DNA of 16,946 nucleotides from NCBI GenBank assembly GCA_021793055.1, contig JAJYTL010000033.1:1-16946 (forward strand), read 5' to 3'. Under the pieces are notes generated by a model, which saw only the letters and a program-made list of their open reading frames with translations, ran no database searches and had not been told where the DNA came from. The stretch is from Pseudomonadota bacterium. GTDB lineage: Bacteria > Pseudomonadota > Alphaproteobacteria > Ferrovibrionales > Ferrovibrionaceae. Made by a program: the position numbers and the translations under genes. Positions 1-8,111 of this stretch are shown here, piece by piece (position 1 is the first letter of the stretch; each line of letters begins with the position of its first letter).

Positions 1-1133
1 ATCTCGGCATGGCGCGGCACGGCGTTTCCGGTCAGCGGATCAAGCTCTCCGGGGTCGATCACTCGTTCGATCGCCTCGAGCGTGACATGGGCTCGCGCGG
101 CGAGAATTTTCATGTCGAGCCGGGCGCCGGCCGCAAGCGGCTCGCGGCCAAGCCAGAACAGACGGGCGCGAAACACTTCGGTTTCGAGCGGCGCACGCTC
201 AGGATGGCTCGCGAGGGCGCCGCGCTCGATAAAAAGAGGTCGGTCGAGCGTGATGCCTACGCTCTGCCCCGCCGCCGCTTCGGTCAGCGGCGGGGCCGCA
301 TCGGGCCTGGGATGCGGCCAGGTTTCGATTGAGACCACCCGGGCCTCGCTGTTCGCCGGCGAAAACAGCAGGCGATCGCCGACGTTAAAGCTCCCGGCTT
401 CGACGCGGCCGACGAGAATGCGGCGTTGGTCGAAATTATAGACGTCCTGAATCGCGAGGCGAAGCGGCAGGTCGCGGAGCGAGGGCAGGGGCTTGAAGCC
501 GCGGATCGCCTCGATCAGGGTCGGGCCGCGGTACCAGCCCATGGTCTTCGCCTGGGCCACGACATTTTCGCCTTGCCTCGCCGATACCGGCACGATGGCC
601 GAGATGTCGAGACCGATATTCGCGAGATGGCTGGTGATCACCGACGCAACCTCGGCGAAGCGTGTCTTGTCATAACCCGCTAGATCCGTCTTGGTGACCG
701 CGACCGCGACCTGCCGAAGGCCGAGGAAGTGGAGGAGATAGCCATGGCGGCGTGACTGTTCCTCGACGCCAGCGCCGGCGTCGATCACCAGCAGGGCCGC
801 GTCGGCCCCGGCCGCGCCGGTCACCATGTTGCGGAGAAATTCCTTATGGCCCGGCGCATCGATGAAGATGATGTCGCGATCCCTGTCGCGCAGCCATATC
901 TGTGCCGTCTCGATGGTAATGCGCTGGTCGCGTTCGGCCTGAAGCGCGTCGAGCAGGAAGGCCCACTCAAAGGGCATGCCGCGACGCTCGCACATCGCCT
1001 GGATCGCCTCGATCTTGCCGGGCGGAAGCGCCCCGAGATCGTGGAACAAGCGGCCGATAAGGGTCGATTTGCCGTGACCGACGTGGCCCACGACGACGAC
1101 CCTGAGATTGCCGCGAGAGGGAGAAGGGCTCAT
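1..1133 (-). CDS. cysN: CysN-like sulfate adenylyltransferase GTPase subunit, partial (3' end off the window)
   Basis: This gene encodes the GTPase subunit of ATP sulfurylase, which with CysD makes APS from ATP and sulfate, driven by GTP hydrolysis. I translated the minus strand from ATG 1133; an in-frame TGA lies at 1143-1145, so the start is firm. About 377 codons are visible. The G domain shows a P-loop G-H-V-G-H-G-K-S-T (residues 16-24), the CysN-typical LLDALQAERDQ (60-70), ITIE (72-75), DAPGH (92-96) and TKTD (147-150), followed by EF-Tu-like beta-barrel domains 2 and 3. E. coli CysN has about 475 residues, so the end is missing and a fused APS kinase (CysNC) cannot be excluded. It lies 74 bases after cysD, probably in one operon. 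Two points are odd: the P-loop has Gly where CysN and EF-Tu have Asp, and G4 is TKTD rather than NKxD. A divergent CysN is the best reading. Confidence 0.88.
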   Translation of the reverse strand, partial: MSPSPSRGNLRVVVVGHVGHGKSTLIGRLFHDLGALPPGKIEAIQAMCERRGMPFEWAFLLDALQAERDQRITIETAQIWLRDRDRDIIFIDAPGHKEFLRNMVTGAAGADAALLVIDAGAGVEEQSRRHGYLLHFLGLRQVAVAVTKTDLAGYDKTRFAEVASVITSHLANIGLDISAIVPVSARQGENVVAQAKTMGWYRGPTLIEAIRGFKPLPSLRDLPLRLAIQDVYNFDQRRILVGRVEAGSFNVGDRLLFSPANSEARVVSIETWPHPRPDAAPPLTEAAAGQSVGITLDRPLFIERGALASHPERAPLETEVFRARLFWLGREPLAAGARLDMKILAARAHVTLEAIERVIDPGELDPLTGNAVPRHAE

Positions 1134-1207
1134 GAATTCCGATCAATCAATAAGCAGCGGACGCGGCCGCGCAGAGGCGCGAAGAGGGACAGCTGACGGC
1201 CAAGCCT

Positions 1208-2002
1208 TTACATATAACCGTCAGTGCGGAGGCGCTCGAAGACATCCTCGCTTTCGTGGTCCATGGTGCGGCCAGCGCGCTCCTCGGTCAGGGTCACCTC
1301 GAGCTCGGCGATGATGGCGGTGATGGTCGCCGCCTCGCTTTCGATCGGCAGGGTTATGCCGATCTCGCCGAGCGAGCGGAAGCGTTTCCCTTGTTTCGAG
1401 AAATAAAGCGGGACGACCGGAACCCCTTCGCGCTCGATATAGCGCCAGATGTCGACCTCGCTCCAGTGCAATAGCGGATGGATGCGCAGATGTGCGCCTG
1501 GCGGGCAATCGGTGTTGTACTGGTCCCAGAATTCGGGCGGCTGGTCGCGAAAGTTCCATTGGCCGTCGTCGCCGCGCGGACTGAAAACGCGCTCCTTGGC
1601 GCGGGTCGCCTGTTCGTCGCGGCGGATGCCCGCGATGATGCCGCCAAAATGGTGTTTCGCCAAGGCGGCCTTGAGACCGGCCGTCTTGCGGGCGGCGAAG
1701 CGAGCGCCGGGCGGCAGCATGGGATCGATAGTCTCGATCGGCGGGCAGGTTTCCACCAGCAGGTTGATGTCCCATTCGGCACCGAAGCGCTCGCGGAAAG
1801 CGTAGGTCTCGGGGAATTCGGCGCCGGTATCGAGATGTATGACCGGAAACGGCACGCGGCCAAAGAAGGCCTTGCGTGCGAGCCAGATCATGACATTCGA
1901 ATCCTTGCCGAGCGACCATAGCATGGCGAGGTTGTCGACGCAGGCGAAAGCCTCGCGCAAAATATGGATGCTGCGGTGTTCGAGCGACTCGATAGAGTTC
2001 AT
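1208..2002 (-). CDS. cysD: Sulfate adenylyltransferase small subunit (short form)
   Basis: This is the catalytic subunit of ATP sulfurylase, a PAPS-reductase-type PP-loop enzyme of the cytoplasm that adenylylates sulfate. From ATG 2002 it has 264 residues. It shows SIHILREAF near the N-terminus, the PP-loop S-L-G-K-D-S (30-35), HLDTG (56-60), RRDEQATRAKER (127-138), LLHWSEVDIW (177-186) and the C-terminal ERAGR region. E. coli CysD has about 302 residues; this one lacks the insert just before the RFRSLG segment. A TTG at 2017 would add five residues, but homology favours ATG 2002. No clear Shine-Dalgarno site precedes either start. The gene stands first in the minus-strand cysD-cysN pair. The short form, together with the divergent CysN, suggests a distinct subfamily that could serve assimilation or sulfation of a metabolite or polymer; the window does not decide. 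Confidence 0.93.
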   Translation of the reverse strand: MNSIESLEHRSIHILREAFACVDNLAMLWSLGKDSNVMIWLARKAFFGRVPFPVIHLDTGAEFPETYAFRERFGAEWDINLLVETCPPIETIDPMLPPGARFAARKTAGLKAALAKHHFGGIIAGIRRDEQATRAKERVFSPRGDDGQWNFRDQPPEFWDQYNTDCPPGAHLRIHPLLHWSEVDIWRYIEREGVPVVPLYFSKQGKRFRSLGEIGITLPIESEAATITAIIAELEVTLTEERAGRTMDHESEDVFERLRTDGYM

Positions 2003-2015
2003 TGAAAGAAAGAAC

Positions 2016-2021
2016 AATATA
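2016..2021 (-). promoter_or_regulatory. Possible -10 element for cysD
   Basis: The minus strand reads TATATT at 2021-2016 in an AT-richer stretch between the two genes. It lies only about 14 bases before ATG 2002, so a transcript from it would be almost leaderless, which fits the lack of a ribosome binding site. I see no convincing -35 box. The TTG alternative start at 2017 would overlap this element, which argues against that start. Confidence 0.25.
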
Positions 2022-2106
2022 CTAAATGGCCTTGGTTAAACTAGCGTTTTCGATGCCGGTGTCAATGGCCGGCTCGGTGCCTGGTCGGGCCGGATAACCA
2101 GCCGCC

Positions 2107-2160
2107 GAGACTGAGGCCGGGAGCGGCCGTGGCACGGTTCGGCCGCTGCCGGCCCGTCTC
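2107..2160. repeat. Long imperfect inverted repeat in the cysD-ugpB intergenic region
   Basis: Three nested paired segments are visible. GAGAC (2107-2111) pairs with GTCTC (2156-2160), GGCCGG (2115-2120) with CCGGCC (2149-2154), and AGCGGCCG (2122-2129) with CGGCCGCT (2140-2147). The loop is ten bases, with a G/G mismatch and a small asymmetric bulge between segments. That gives 19 base pairs. No T-run follows on either strand, so it is not a standard intrinsic terminator. It may insulate the divergent genes or be an intergenic palindromic repeat. Confidence 0.55.
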
Positions 2161-2177
2161 GCACAGGCTTCGCGAAG

Positions 2178-2206
2178 CTGCCATAAATCGGTTATCCTGG
2201 CGTCAC
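2178..2206 (+). promoter_or_regulatory. Candidate Pho box upstream of ugpB
   Basis: Three units at 11-base spacing resemble the PhoB half-site CTGTCAT: CTGCCAT (2178-2184, six of seven matches), CGGTTAT (2189-2195, five of seven) and GCGTCAC (2200-2206, four of seven). The first spacer, AAAT, is AT-rich as expected. The site lies 50-80 bases before the ugpB start. Phosphate-starvation control of ugp is established in E. coli; its use here is inferred. Confidence 0.45.
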
Positions 2207-2256
2207 AAAGACGCGATAGAGAATAGCGCGTCCCAAACAAGGCAGGAACCCCGGAG

Positions 2257-3594
2257 ATGATGAGACGTCGCACGTTCCTTGGCGGCGCCGCCAGCTTGGC
2301 CGCGCTGTCGCCCACGATCGCCTTGGCGCAAGGCGGCCGGACCGCGGTCGTCCTCTGGCACGCCATGACCGGCGCTCTCGCGGACGAGTTGAACAAGCTG
2401 GTTGCCCGTTTTAACGCCAGCCAGAAGACCGCCACCGTCACCACCGTCTTCAAGGGCGGCTATCCGCAGACCCTGACCGCGGCCATCGCCGCGTGGCGCG
2501 CCGGCCAGGCGCCGCACATCGCGCAGGTCTTCGACGTCGGCACCGGCTCGATGATCGCCGCGGGGCCGGCGGTCAAGCCGCTCTGGCAATTGGTGAAGGA
2601 AACCGGCGTCGCGATCCCGCCGGCCCATTATGTGCCGGCGATCCGTGGCTATTACAGTCTGGAAGACGGGCGTATGGCCGCGCTGCCGTTCAATTCCTCG
2701 ACCGCCGTCATGTGGTACGACAAGGACGCCTTCGAGAAGGCCGGCCTCGACCCGGAGACGCCGCCCGCAACATGGCCCGAGGTGGTCAAGGCGGCAGAAA
2801 CCTTGAAGGCGAAGAATGCCGCCCGTTACGCGGTTACCACCTCCTGGCCCGCCTGGGTGCATTTCGAACAATTCGCCTCGATCCATAACGTGCCTTACGC
2901 GACCGAGGATGACGGCTTCAAGGGCCTTGACTCCGAGCTGCTGATCGACAGCAGCCCCTTCGCCGCCAACCTGCAGCGGCTTCTCGATATGGCCAAGTCG
3001 GGGACCTTCAAGTACGCCGGTCGCGGCAGCGCCGGCGATCGGGTGTTTTACGCCGGTGCGGCGGCGATTGCCTTTGGCTCCTCCGGCATGCGCGGCAACC
3101 TGGTGAAAAGCGCGAAGTTCCGCTGGGCGGATGCCTATTTGCCCTACGATCCGGCGGTGATCGCGAAGCCGATCAACTCGATCATCGGCGGCGCCAGCTT
3201 CTGGACCATGACCGCACCGCACCGTACCGCGGTGGAGTACAAGGCGGTGGCGGAGTTCCTCGCCTTCCTCGGCAAGCCCGATCAGGATGCCGATTGGAGC
3301 GCCCAAACCGGCTACGTGCCGGTCACCCTCGGCGGCTTCGCCAAGTTGAAGCGCGACGGCTTTTTCGCAAAGAACCCGGGGACGGAAGTGCCAATTCGGC
3401 AGCTTTCCCGGGGCCCCGTGACGAACAATTCCCGTGGCATCCGGCTCGGCAACATGCCCGAGATACGGGTCATCATCCTGGAGGAATGGGAGCGCGCGAT
3501 GGAGAGCCACGCCAGCGCCAAGGATGTGCTGGCGAAGGTCGTCGAGCGCGGCAATAAGGTGCTGCGGGCGTTCCAGAAGTCGGTCGCGGACTGA
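2257..3594 (+). CDS. ugpB: sn-glycerol-3-phosphate ABC transporter, periplasmic binding protein
   Basis: This periplasmic receptor of the Ugp importer binds sn-glycerol-3-phosphate and related glycerophosphodiesters. It has 445 residues, close to E. coli UgpB. The N-terminus carries twin arginines (R4-R5-T-F-L), a short hydrophobic stretch and a likely cleavage after A-L-A (residue 24), so Tat export is likely. Family segments include LWHAMTG, GGYPQTL, AGQAPHIAQV, LPFNSSTAVMWYDKDAF, AGLDPETPP, IIGGASFW, TGYVPVT, LGNMPEIRV and VERGNKVLR. AGGAA at 2244-2248 sits eight bases before ATG 2257, which favours this ATG over the one directly after it. It is the first gene of ugpBAEC, with ugpA 19 bases downstream. 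The binding specificity is inferred from family resemblance. Confidence 0.96.
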   Translation: MMRRRTFLGGAASLAALSPTIALAQGGRTAVVLWHAMTGALADELNKLVARFNASQKTATVTTVFKGGYPQTLTAAIAAWRAGQAPHIAQVFDVGTGSMIAAGPAVKPLWQLVKETGVAIPPAHYVPAIRGYYSLEDGRMAALPFNSSTAVMWYDKDAFEKAGLDPETPPATWPEVVKAAETLKAKNAARYAVTTSWPAWVHFEQFASIHNVPYATEDDGFKGLDSELLIDSSPFAANLQRLLDMAKSGTFKYAGRGSAGDRVFYAGAAAIAFGSSGMRGNLVKSAKFRWADAYLPYDPAVIAKPINSIIGGASFWTMTAPHRTAVEYKAVAEFLAFLGKPDQDADWSAQTGYVPVTLGGFAKLKRDGFFAKNPGTEVPIRQLSRGPVTNNSRGIRLGNMPEIRVIILEEWERAMESHASAKDVLAKVVERGNKVLRAFQKSVAD

Positions 3595-3613
3595 CGCCGC
3601 CGGATCGCGGGCG

Positions 3614-4495
3614 ATGGAGCGACGGGCGATCTTTCGCGGCCGGTTGTTGCCTGCGCTTCTGATTGCACCGCAGCTCGTCCTGACGTTTCTGTTCTTTCTG
3701 CTGCCGGCGGGTGAGGCGATTTATTTCGCGCTCACTCGCCAGGACGCCTTCGGGCTCCATACCCACTTCGTCGGGCTCGCCAATTTCGCCGCGCTGTTCG
3801 CCGATCCCGGTTATCTCGCGACGGTGCTTCGGACGTTGCTGTTTTGCGCCCTCGTGACCTTGGCCGCGGTGATGGTCGCCCTGGTCCTCGCCCTTTTCGC
3901 CGATCGCGAGATCAAGGGGCGTGGCATTTACCGCACCCTGCTGATCTGGCCCTATGCCGTCGCGCCGGCGGTTTCGGCGGTGCTCTGGGCCTTCGTGATG
4001 AACCCGGACGTCGGGCTCCTCGGGCGCAAGCTGAACGAGCTCGGCATTCCGTGGGATTACACCCTGAACGGCGGGCAGGCCTTCGCCCTCGTTACCGTCG
4101 CCAGCGCCTGGACCCTGGTGAGCTACGATTTCGTCTTTTTCCTCGCCGGCCTGCAATCCATTCCGCGCAGCGTGATCGAGGCGGCGCGGCTCGATGGCGC
4201 ACACGGCTTCCGCCGCGTCCGCACCGTCATCCTGCCCTTGCTGATGCCGACGACCTTTTTCCTGTTCATCACCAACTTGGTCTATGCCGCGTTTGATACC
4301 TTCGGCACCATCATGGCGCTGACCCAGGGCGGGCCGGGCCAATCGACCGAAACGCTGGTGGTGAAGGCGTACCGCGACGGTGTGCTCAACCTCGATCTCG
4401 GCGGCTCCTCGGCGCAGTCGGTGGTGCTGATGGTGGCGGTGATCGGCCTGACCGCGCTGCAATTCCGCTTCCTCGGCCGGCGCACGGTGGATTGA
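3614..4495 (+). CDS. ugpA: sn-glycerol-3-phosphate ABC transporter, permease UgpA
   Basis: This is one of the two inner-membrane permease subunits of the Ugp importer. It has 293 residues with about six membrane helices, the first near residues 10-32. The EAA loop that contacts the ATPase is at 189-196 (E-A-A-R-L-D-G-A) followed by RRVRTVILPLL. TQGGPGQST near the C-terminal third is typical of MalF/UgpA-type permeases. ATG 3614 is chosen because it follows the ugpB stop by 19 bases and gives the usual MxxR-(x)n-L-L-P-A-L-L-I-A-P start. The open frame extends upstream into ugpB, but that part does not look like permease. The stop overlaps the ugpE start by one base (TGATG), so the two are probably translationally coupled. 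Confidence 0.95.
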   Translation: MERRAIFRGRLLPALLIAPQLVLTFLFFLLPAGEAIYFALTRQDAFGLHTHFVGLANFAALFADPGYLATVLRTLLFCALVTLAAVMVALVLALFADREIKGRGIYRTLLIWPYAVAPAVSAVLWAFVMNPDVGLLGRKLNELGIPWDYTLNGGQAFALVTVASAWTLVSYDFVFFLAGLQSIPRSVIEAARLDGAHGFRRVRTVILPLLMPTTFFLFITNLVYAAFDTFGTIMALTQGGPGQSTETLVVKAYRDGVLNLDLGGSSAQSVVLMVAVIGLTALQFRFLGRRTVD

Positions 4496-5331
4496 TGGGC
4501 AAGCGCGTCGACTGGCTGGCGCATGCCGTGCTTGGCGTCGGCGTGCTGTTCTTCGCCTTTCCGGTATGGCTAGTTTTTGCCGGCGCGACCCAGACGGCGG
4601 GGGCCATCAGTCGCGGCGATCTTTCGCTGCTGCCGAATTTCCACCGTATCGGCACCTTCGTCTCGGTGCTTCGGGCGCCTGGCGTCGGAACCGGCACGCC
4701 GGTCTGGCATTTGCTGATGGTTTCGGCAGGGATGGCGCTGGCCATCGCGCTCGGCAAGATCGTGATCTCGCTGGCTTCGGCCTATGCGGTCGTGTTTTTC
4801 CGCTTTCCCTTTCGCATGACCGTCTTTTGGACGATATTTATCACGCTGATGCTACCGGTCGAAGTCCGAATCATTCCGACCTACGCGGTGATGAGCGACT
4901 TTCACCTGATCAATACTTTTACCGGCCTAACCTTGCCGTTGATGGCGTCGGCCACCGCGACCTTGCTTTTCCGTCAGGTATTTCTGGTGGTGCCCGACGC
5001 CCTGGTCGAGGCGGCGCGCATGGATGGGGCCGGGCCGTTCCGTTTTCTGAAGGACATCCTTATCCCGATTTCTAGCGCCAACGTCGCGGCACTGTTCGTT
5101 ATACTTTTTGTTTACGGCTGGAATCAATATCTCTGGCCGCTTCTGGTCGCGACCGAGCCGGGCCTCGATACCATTGTCATCGGCATCGTGCAATTGATCA
5201 ACACGGGTGGGATGATGACGCCCTGGAATCGGGTAATGGCCATGGCCGTATTGTCGATCGTGCCACCGGTCGCCGTGGTGATCGCGATGCAGCGCTGGTT
5301 CGTCAAAGGCCTGACCGAGAGCGAGCGATAA
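4495..5331 (+). CDS. ugpE: sn-glycerol-3-phosphate ABC transporter, permease UgpE
   Basis: This is the second permease subunit of the Ugp importer. It has 278 residues, as in E. coli UgpE. It closely follows the family: FRFPFR, IFITLMLPVEVRI, LTLPLMASATATLLFRQ, the EAA loop E-A-A-R-M-D-G-A at 172-179, then YGWNQYLWPLL and MQRWFVKGL. ATG 4495 overlaps the last base of the ugpA stop; a TTG one codon upstream is also open but unlikely. The stop overlaps ugpC by one base (TAATG). The gene order B-A-E-C is that of E. coli. Confidence 0.96.
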   Translation: MGKRVDWLAHAVLGVGVLFFAFPVWLVFAGATQTAGAISRGDLSLLPNFHRIGTFVSVLRAPGVGTGTPVWHLLMVSAGMALAIALGKIVISLASAYAVVFFRFPFRMTVFWTIFITLMLPVEVRIIPTYAVMSDFHLINTFTGLTLPLMASATATLLFRQVFLVVPDALVEAARMDGAGPFRFLKDILIPISSANVAALFVILFVYGWNQYLWPLLVATEPGLDTIVIGIVQLINTGGMMTPWNRVMAMAVLSIVPPVAVVIAMQRWFVKGLTESER

Positions 5332-6434
5332 TGACGCAACTCGTCATTGAGAACCTGGCCAAGGACTTCGGCAAGGGAACAGTGCTATCCAGCGTCGATC
5401 TCAAGATTGCCGACCGCGAGATGCTGGTCATCGTCGGGGCCTCGGGTTGCGGCAAGTCGACGCTGCTCCGCCTCGTCGCCGGCCTCGAGACGCCGAGCGC
5501 GGGCCGCGTCGTTCTCGACGGGCGGGACATCACGCATCTCGATCCGGCGGAGCGCGACATCGCCATGGTGTTCCAGAACTATGCGCTCTACCCGCATATG
5601 AACGTGTTCGAAAACATGGCCTATGGGCTCAAGGTGCGCCGCGTGCCGAAGGCCGAGATTGCGAGGCGAGTGGACGAGGCTGCCGCGCTTCTCAACCTCG
5701 CCGGCCTGCTGGGCCGGCGGCCGCGCGAGCTTTCGGGCGGGCAGCGCCAGCGCGTTGCCATGGGGCGCGCCATCGTCCGCGAGCCGAAGCTGTTCCTGTT
5801 CGACGAGCCGCTCTCAAACCTTGATGCCAAGCTTCGCGTCCAGATGCGGGCGGAAATCCGGCGTCTGCAAAGGCGGCTCGGCGTGACCAGCCTCTACGTC
5901 ACGCATGATCAGGTTGAGGCGATGACGCTCGGCGACCGACTGGTGGTGATGAACCGCGGACACGTGGCGCAGATCGCGACCCCGATGGAGATTTTCGAAC
6001 GCCCGGCCGATACCTATGTCGCTGGATTCATCGGCGCGCCGGCGATGAATTTCCTGGCGGCGGCGCTGAGCCATGGCGGCAGCGCCGCGACGCTTGCCGA
6101 CGGGCGGGTGATTCCGTTTGCCGACGGCCGACGGGACGGCTCCGACGGGCGGCACCTCACCCTCGGCATCCGGCCGGAACATGTGCGGCCCATGCCGAAC
6201 GGCATGCGGCTCATGGTCGAGCTGGTCGAGCCGCTCGGCTCCGAAACCCTGGTGCACGGCCGCCTCAGCGACGAAACCGCGCTGACGGTCAAGCTGAGTG
6301 GCGGCGGCTTCGGCGCCGGCGTGCTCGACATCATGCCGGAGACGGCATTCCTGCATGTTTTTGATGCAGAAACCGGGCTTCGCATGGCGCCGAGCGCTGC
6401 CGATGTGCCGGCCGCCCTGGCGGGCGCGGAATAG
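5331..6434 (+). CDS. ugpC: sn-glycerol-3-phosphate ABC transporter, ATPase UgpC
   Basis: This is the ATP-binding subunit that powers the Ugp importer at the inner face of the membrane. It has 367 residues, normal for the MalK/UgpC group. Visible motifs are Walker A G-A-S-G-C-G-K-S (36-43), Q-loop F-Q-N (81-83), signature L-S-G-G-Q (134-138), Walker B F-L-F-D-E-P with E159, D-loop S-N-L-D (162-165) and H-loop T-H-D-Q with H192. IGAPAMNFL begins the C-terminal OB-fold regulatory domain, which also carries GIRPEHV. ATG 5331 overlaps the ugpE stop. It closes the operon. MalK-like proteins can serve several sugar importers, but the context makes UgpC the best name. Confidence 0.95.
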   Translation: MTQLVIENLAKDFGKGTVLSSVDLKIADREMLVIVGASGCGKSTLLRLVAGLETPSAGRVVLDGRDITHLDPAERDIAMVFQNYALYPHMNVFENMAYGLKVRRVPKAEIARRVDEAAALLNLAGLLGRRPRELSGGQRQRVAMGRAIVREPKLFLFDEPLSNLDAKLRVQMRAEIRRLQRRLGVTSLYVTHDQVEAMTLGDRLVVMNRGHVAQIATPMEIFERPADTYVAGFIGAPAMNFLAAALSHGGSAATLADGRVIPFADGRRDGSDGRHLTLGIRPEHVRPMPNGMRLMVELVEPLGSETLVHGRLSDETALTVKLSGGGFGAGVLDIMPETAFLHVFDAETGLRMAPSAADVPAALAGAE

Positions 6435-6487
6435 AGCATCATCGCCGCCCGTGGCCACCTCCCGTCTTGATCGGCCGCGCGCAGTAT

Positions 6488-6526
6488 GGGAAAAGGGGCC
6501 GGGGCGGAAATCCCGCCCGCTTTCCC
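6488..6526 (+). other. GC-rich hairpin between ugpC and metG
   Basis: GGGCGG (6502-6507) pairs with CCGCCC (6513-6518) around a five-base loop, and GGGAAA (6488-6493) can pair with TTTCCC (6521-6526) outside it. There is no T-run, so terminator function is doubtful. It would lie in the metG leader just before the ribosome binding site. I do not recognise it as a known riboswitch. Confidence 0.35.
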
Positions 6527-6545
6527 CGTACCGGCGGAGATTTTG

Positions 6546-8111
6546 ATGGCGTCGCGCCAGACCTATTACGTTACCACGCCGATCTATTATGTGAACGACC
6601 GGCCGCACATCGGGCATGCCTATACCACGCTCGCCTGCGACGTGCTGGCCCGCTTCAAGCGTCTCGACGGGTTTGATGTCCGGTTCCTCACCGGAACCGA
6701 CGAGCATGGCCAGAAGGTGGAGAAGTCGGCCGAGGCTGCGGGCAAGGACCCGCAAGCTTTCACCGACGAGATGTCGGGCAATTTCCGTCACCTCGCCGAG
6801 GCGATGAATTTCTCCTACGACGATTTCATCCGCACCACCGAGGCGCGCCATATCAGCTCCTGTCAGGCCATCTGGCAGAAGCTCGCCGACAACGACGAGA
6901 TCTATCTCGGGTCCTACAGCGGCTGGTACGCGGTCCGCGACGAGGCCTTCTATGGTGAGGATGAACTGACCAAAACCGCGGACGGGCTCCGGCTGGCGCC
7001 ATCCGGCGCGCCGGTCGAGTGGGTCGAGGAGCCGAGCTATTTCTTTCGCCTCTCGAACTGGGCGGAGCGGCTCCTTGCCTTCTACGAGGCCAACCCGGAT
7101 TTCATTCTGCCGGACAGCCGCCGCAACGAGGTGGTGAGCTTCGTCAAGGGCGGACTCAAGGATCTCTCGGTTTCACGCACCAGTTTCCGCTGGGGCGTGC
7201 CGGTGCCGAACGATCCCGATCACATCATGTATGTCTGGCTCGACGCGCTCACCAATTACATTACCGCGCTCGGCTATCCCGACACCGACGCGGCGCTGTT
7301 CCAAGCCTTCTGGCCAGCCGATCTGCACATGGTGGGGAAGGATATCCTGCGCTTTCACGCGGTCTATTGGCCGGCCTTCCTCATGGCTGCCGGCATCGCG
7401 CCGCCGAAGCGCGTCTTCGCCCATGGCTGGTGGACCAACGAGGGCCAGAAGATATCGAAGTCGCTCGGCAATATTATCGACCCGTTTCTGCTGGTGGACA
7501 GATACGGGCTCGACCAGACGCGCTATTTCCTTCTCCGCGAGGTTCCTTTCGGCAACGACGGCGATTTTTCCCATCGCGCCATGTTGCAGCGGGTCAATGC
7601 CGATCTCGCCAACGATTTTGGCAACCTAGCGCAACGTACCCTGTCGCTGATCCAGCAGAATTGCGCCGGTCAGGTGCCGACGCCGGGCCCTTTCGGCAGC
7701 GACGACGCGGCGCTGATTGCACGCGCGGTCGGCCTGCTGGATAGCCTCCGCGGCGAGGTCGATCGCCAGCAATTCCACCTCGCGCTCACGCGCATCTGGG
7801 AGGTCGTCAGCGCCGCCAACCGCTATATCGACGAGCAGGCGCCTTGGATGCTGAAGAAGACCGACCGCGCCCGCATGGAGACCGTCCTCTATGTCCTAGC
7901 AGAAGTGATCAGGCGCTTGGCGATTCTGGTATCGCCGGTGATGCCGGGGGCGGCCGCACGTCTTCTCGATCAACTCGCGATACCTCCGGAGCGGCGGGAT
8001 TTTGCCCGCCTTGGCGCCGACCCGACGGCCGAGTTGGCGTCCGGACAGGCGTTGCCGAAACCCGAGCCGCTGTTTCCCCGCCTGCGCGAGACGGAGGGGC
8101 CCGGCGCGTGA
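6546..8111 (+). CDS. metG: Methionyl-tRNA synthetase
   Basis: This enzyme charges tRNA-Met with methionine in the cytoplasm. It is a class I synthetase of 521 residues from ATG 6546. It shows the HIGH motif H-I-G-H (21-24) within TPIYYVNDRPHIGHAY, TGTDEHGQKVEKSA (49-62), WLDALTNY (231-238), DLHMVGKDILRFHAVYWP (259-276) and the KMSKS-type K-I-S-K-S (302-306). It lacks the CxxC zinc-knuckle cysteines and the C-terminal tRNA-binding/dimerisation domain of E. coli MetG, so it is the short zinc-less type common in alphaproteobacteria. GGCGGAGA just before ATG 6546 supports that start over an in-frame ATG at 6486, whose extra residues do not look conserved. The stop overlaps the tatD start by four bases (GTGA). 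Confidence 0.97.
   Translation: MASRQTYYVTTPIYYVNDRPHIGHAYTTLACDVLARFKRLDGFDVRFLTGTDEHGQKVEKSAEAAGKDPQAFTDEMSGNFRHLAEAMNFSYDDFIRTTEARHISSCQAIWQKLADNDEIYLGSYSGWYAVRDEAFYGEDELTKTADGLRLAPSGAPVEWVEEPSYFFRLSNWAERLLAFYEANPDFILPDSRRNEVVSFVKGGLKDLSVSRTSFRWGVPVPNDPDHIMYVWLDALTNYITALGYPDTDAALFQAFWPADLHMVGKDILRFHAVYWPAFLMAAGIAPPKRVFAHGWWTNEGQKISKSLGNIIDPFLLVDRYGLDQTRYFLLREVPFGNDGDFSHRAMLQRVNADLANDFGNLAQRTLSLIQQNCAGQVPTPGPFGSDDAALIARAVGLLDSLRGEVDRQQFHLALTRIWEVVSAANRYIDEQAPWMLKKTDRARMETVLYVLAEVIRRLAILVSPVMPGAAARLLDQLAIPPERRDFARLGADPTAELASGQALPKPEPLFPRLRETEGPGA

Noticed and set aside
2203..3510. A 435-codon minus-strand open frame opposite ugpB
   Set aside because: It is fully antisense to the well-recognised ugpB, and its sequence is Gly/Arg/His-rich with no domain.
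3473..4462. A 329-codon minus-strand open frame opposite ugpA
   Set aside because: It is antisense to an unmistakable permease gene and has highly biased, low-complexity composition.
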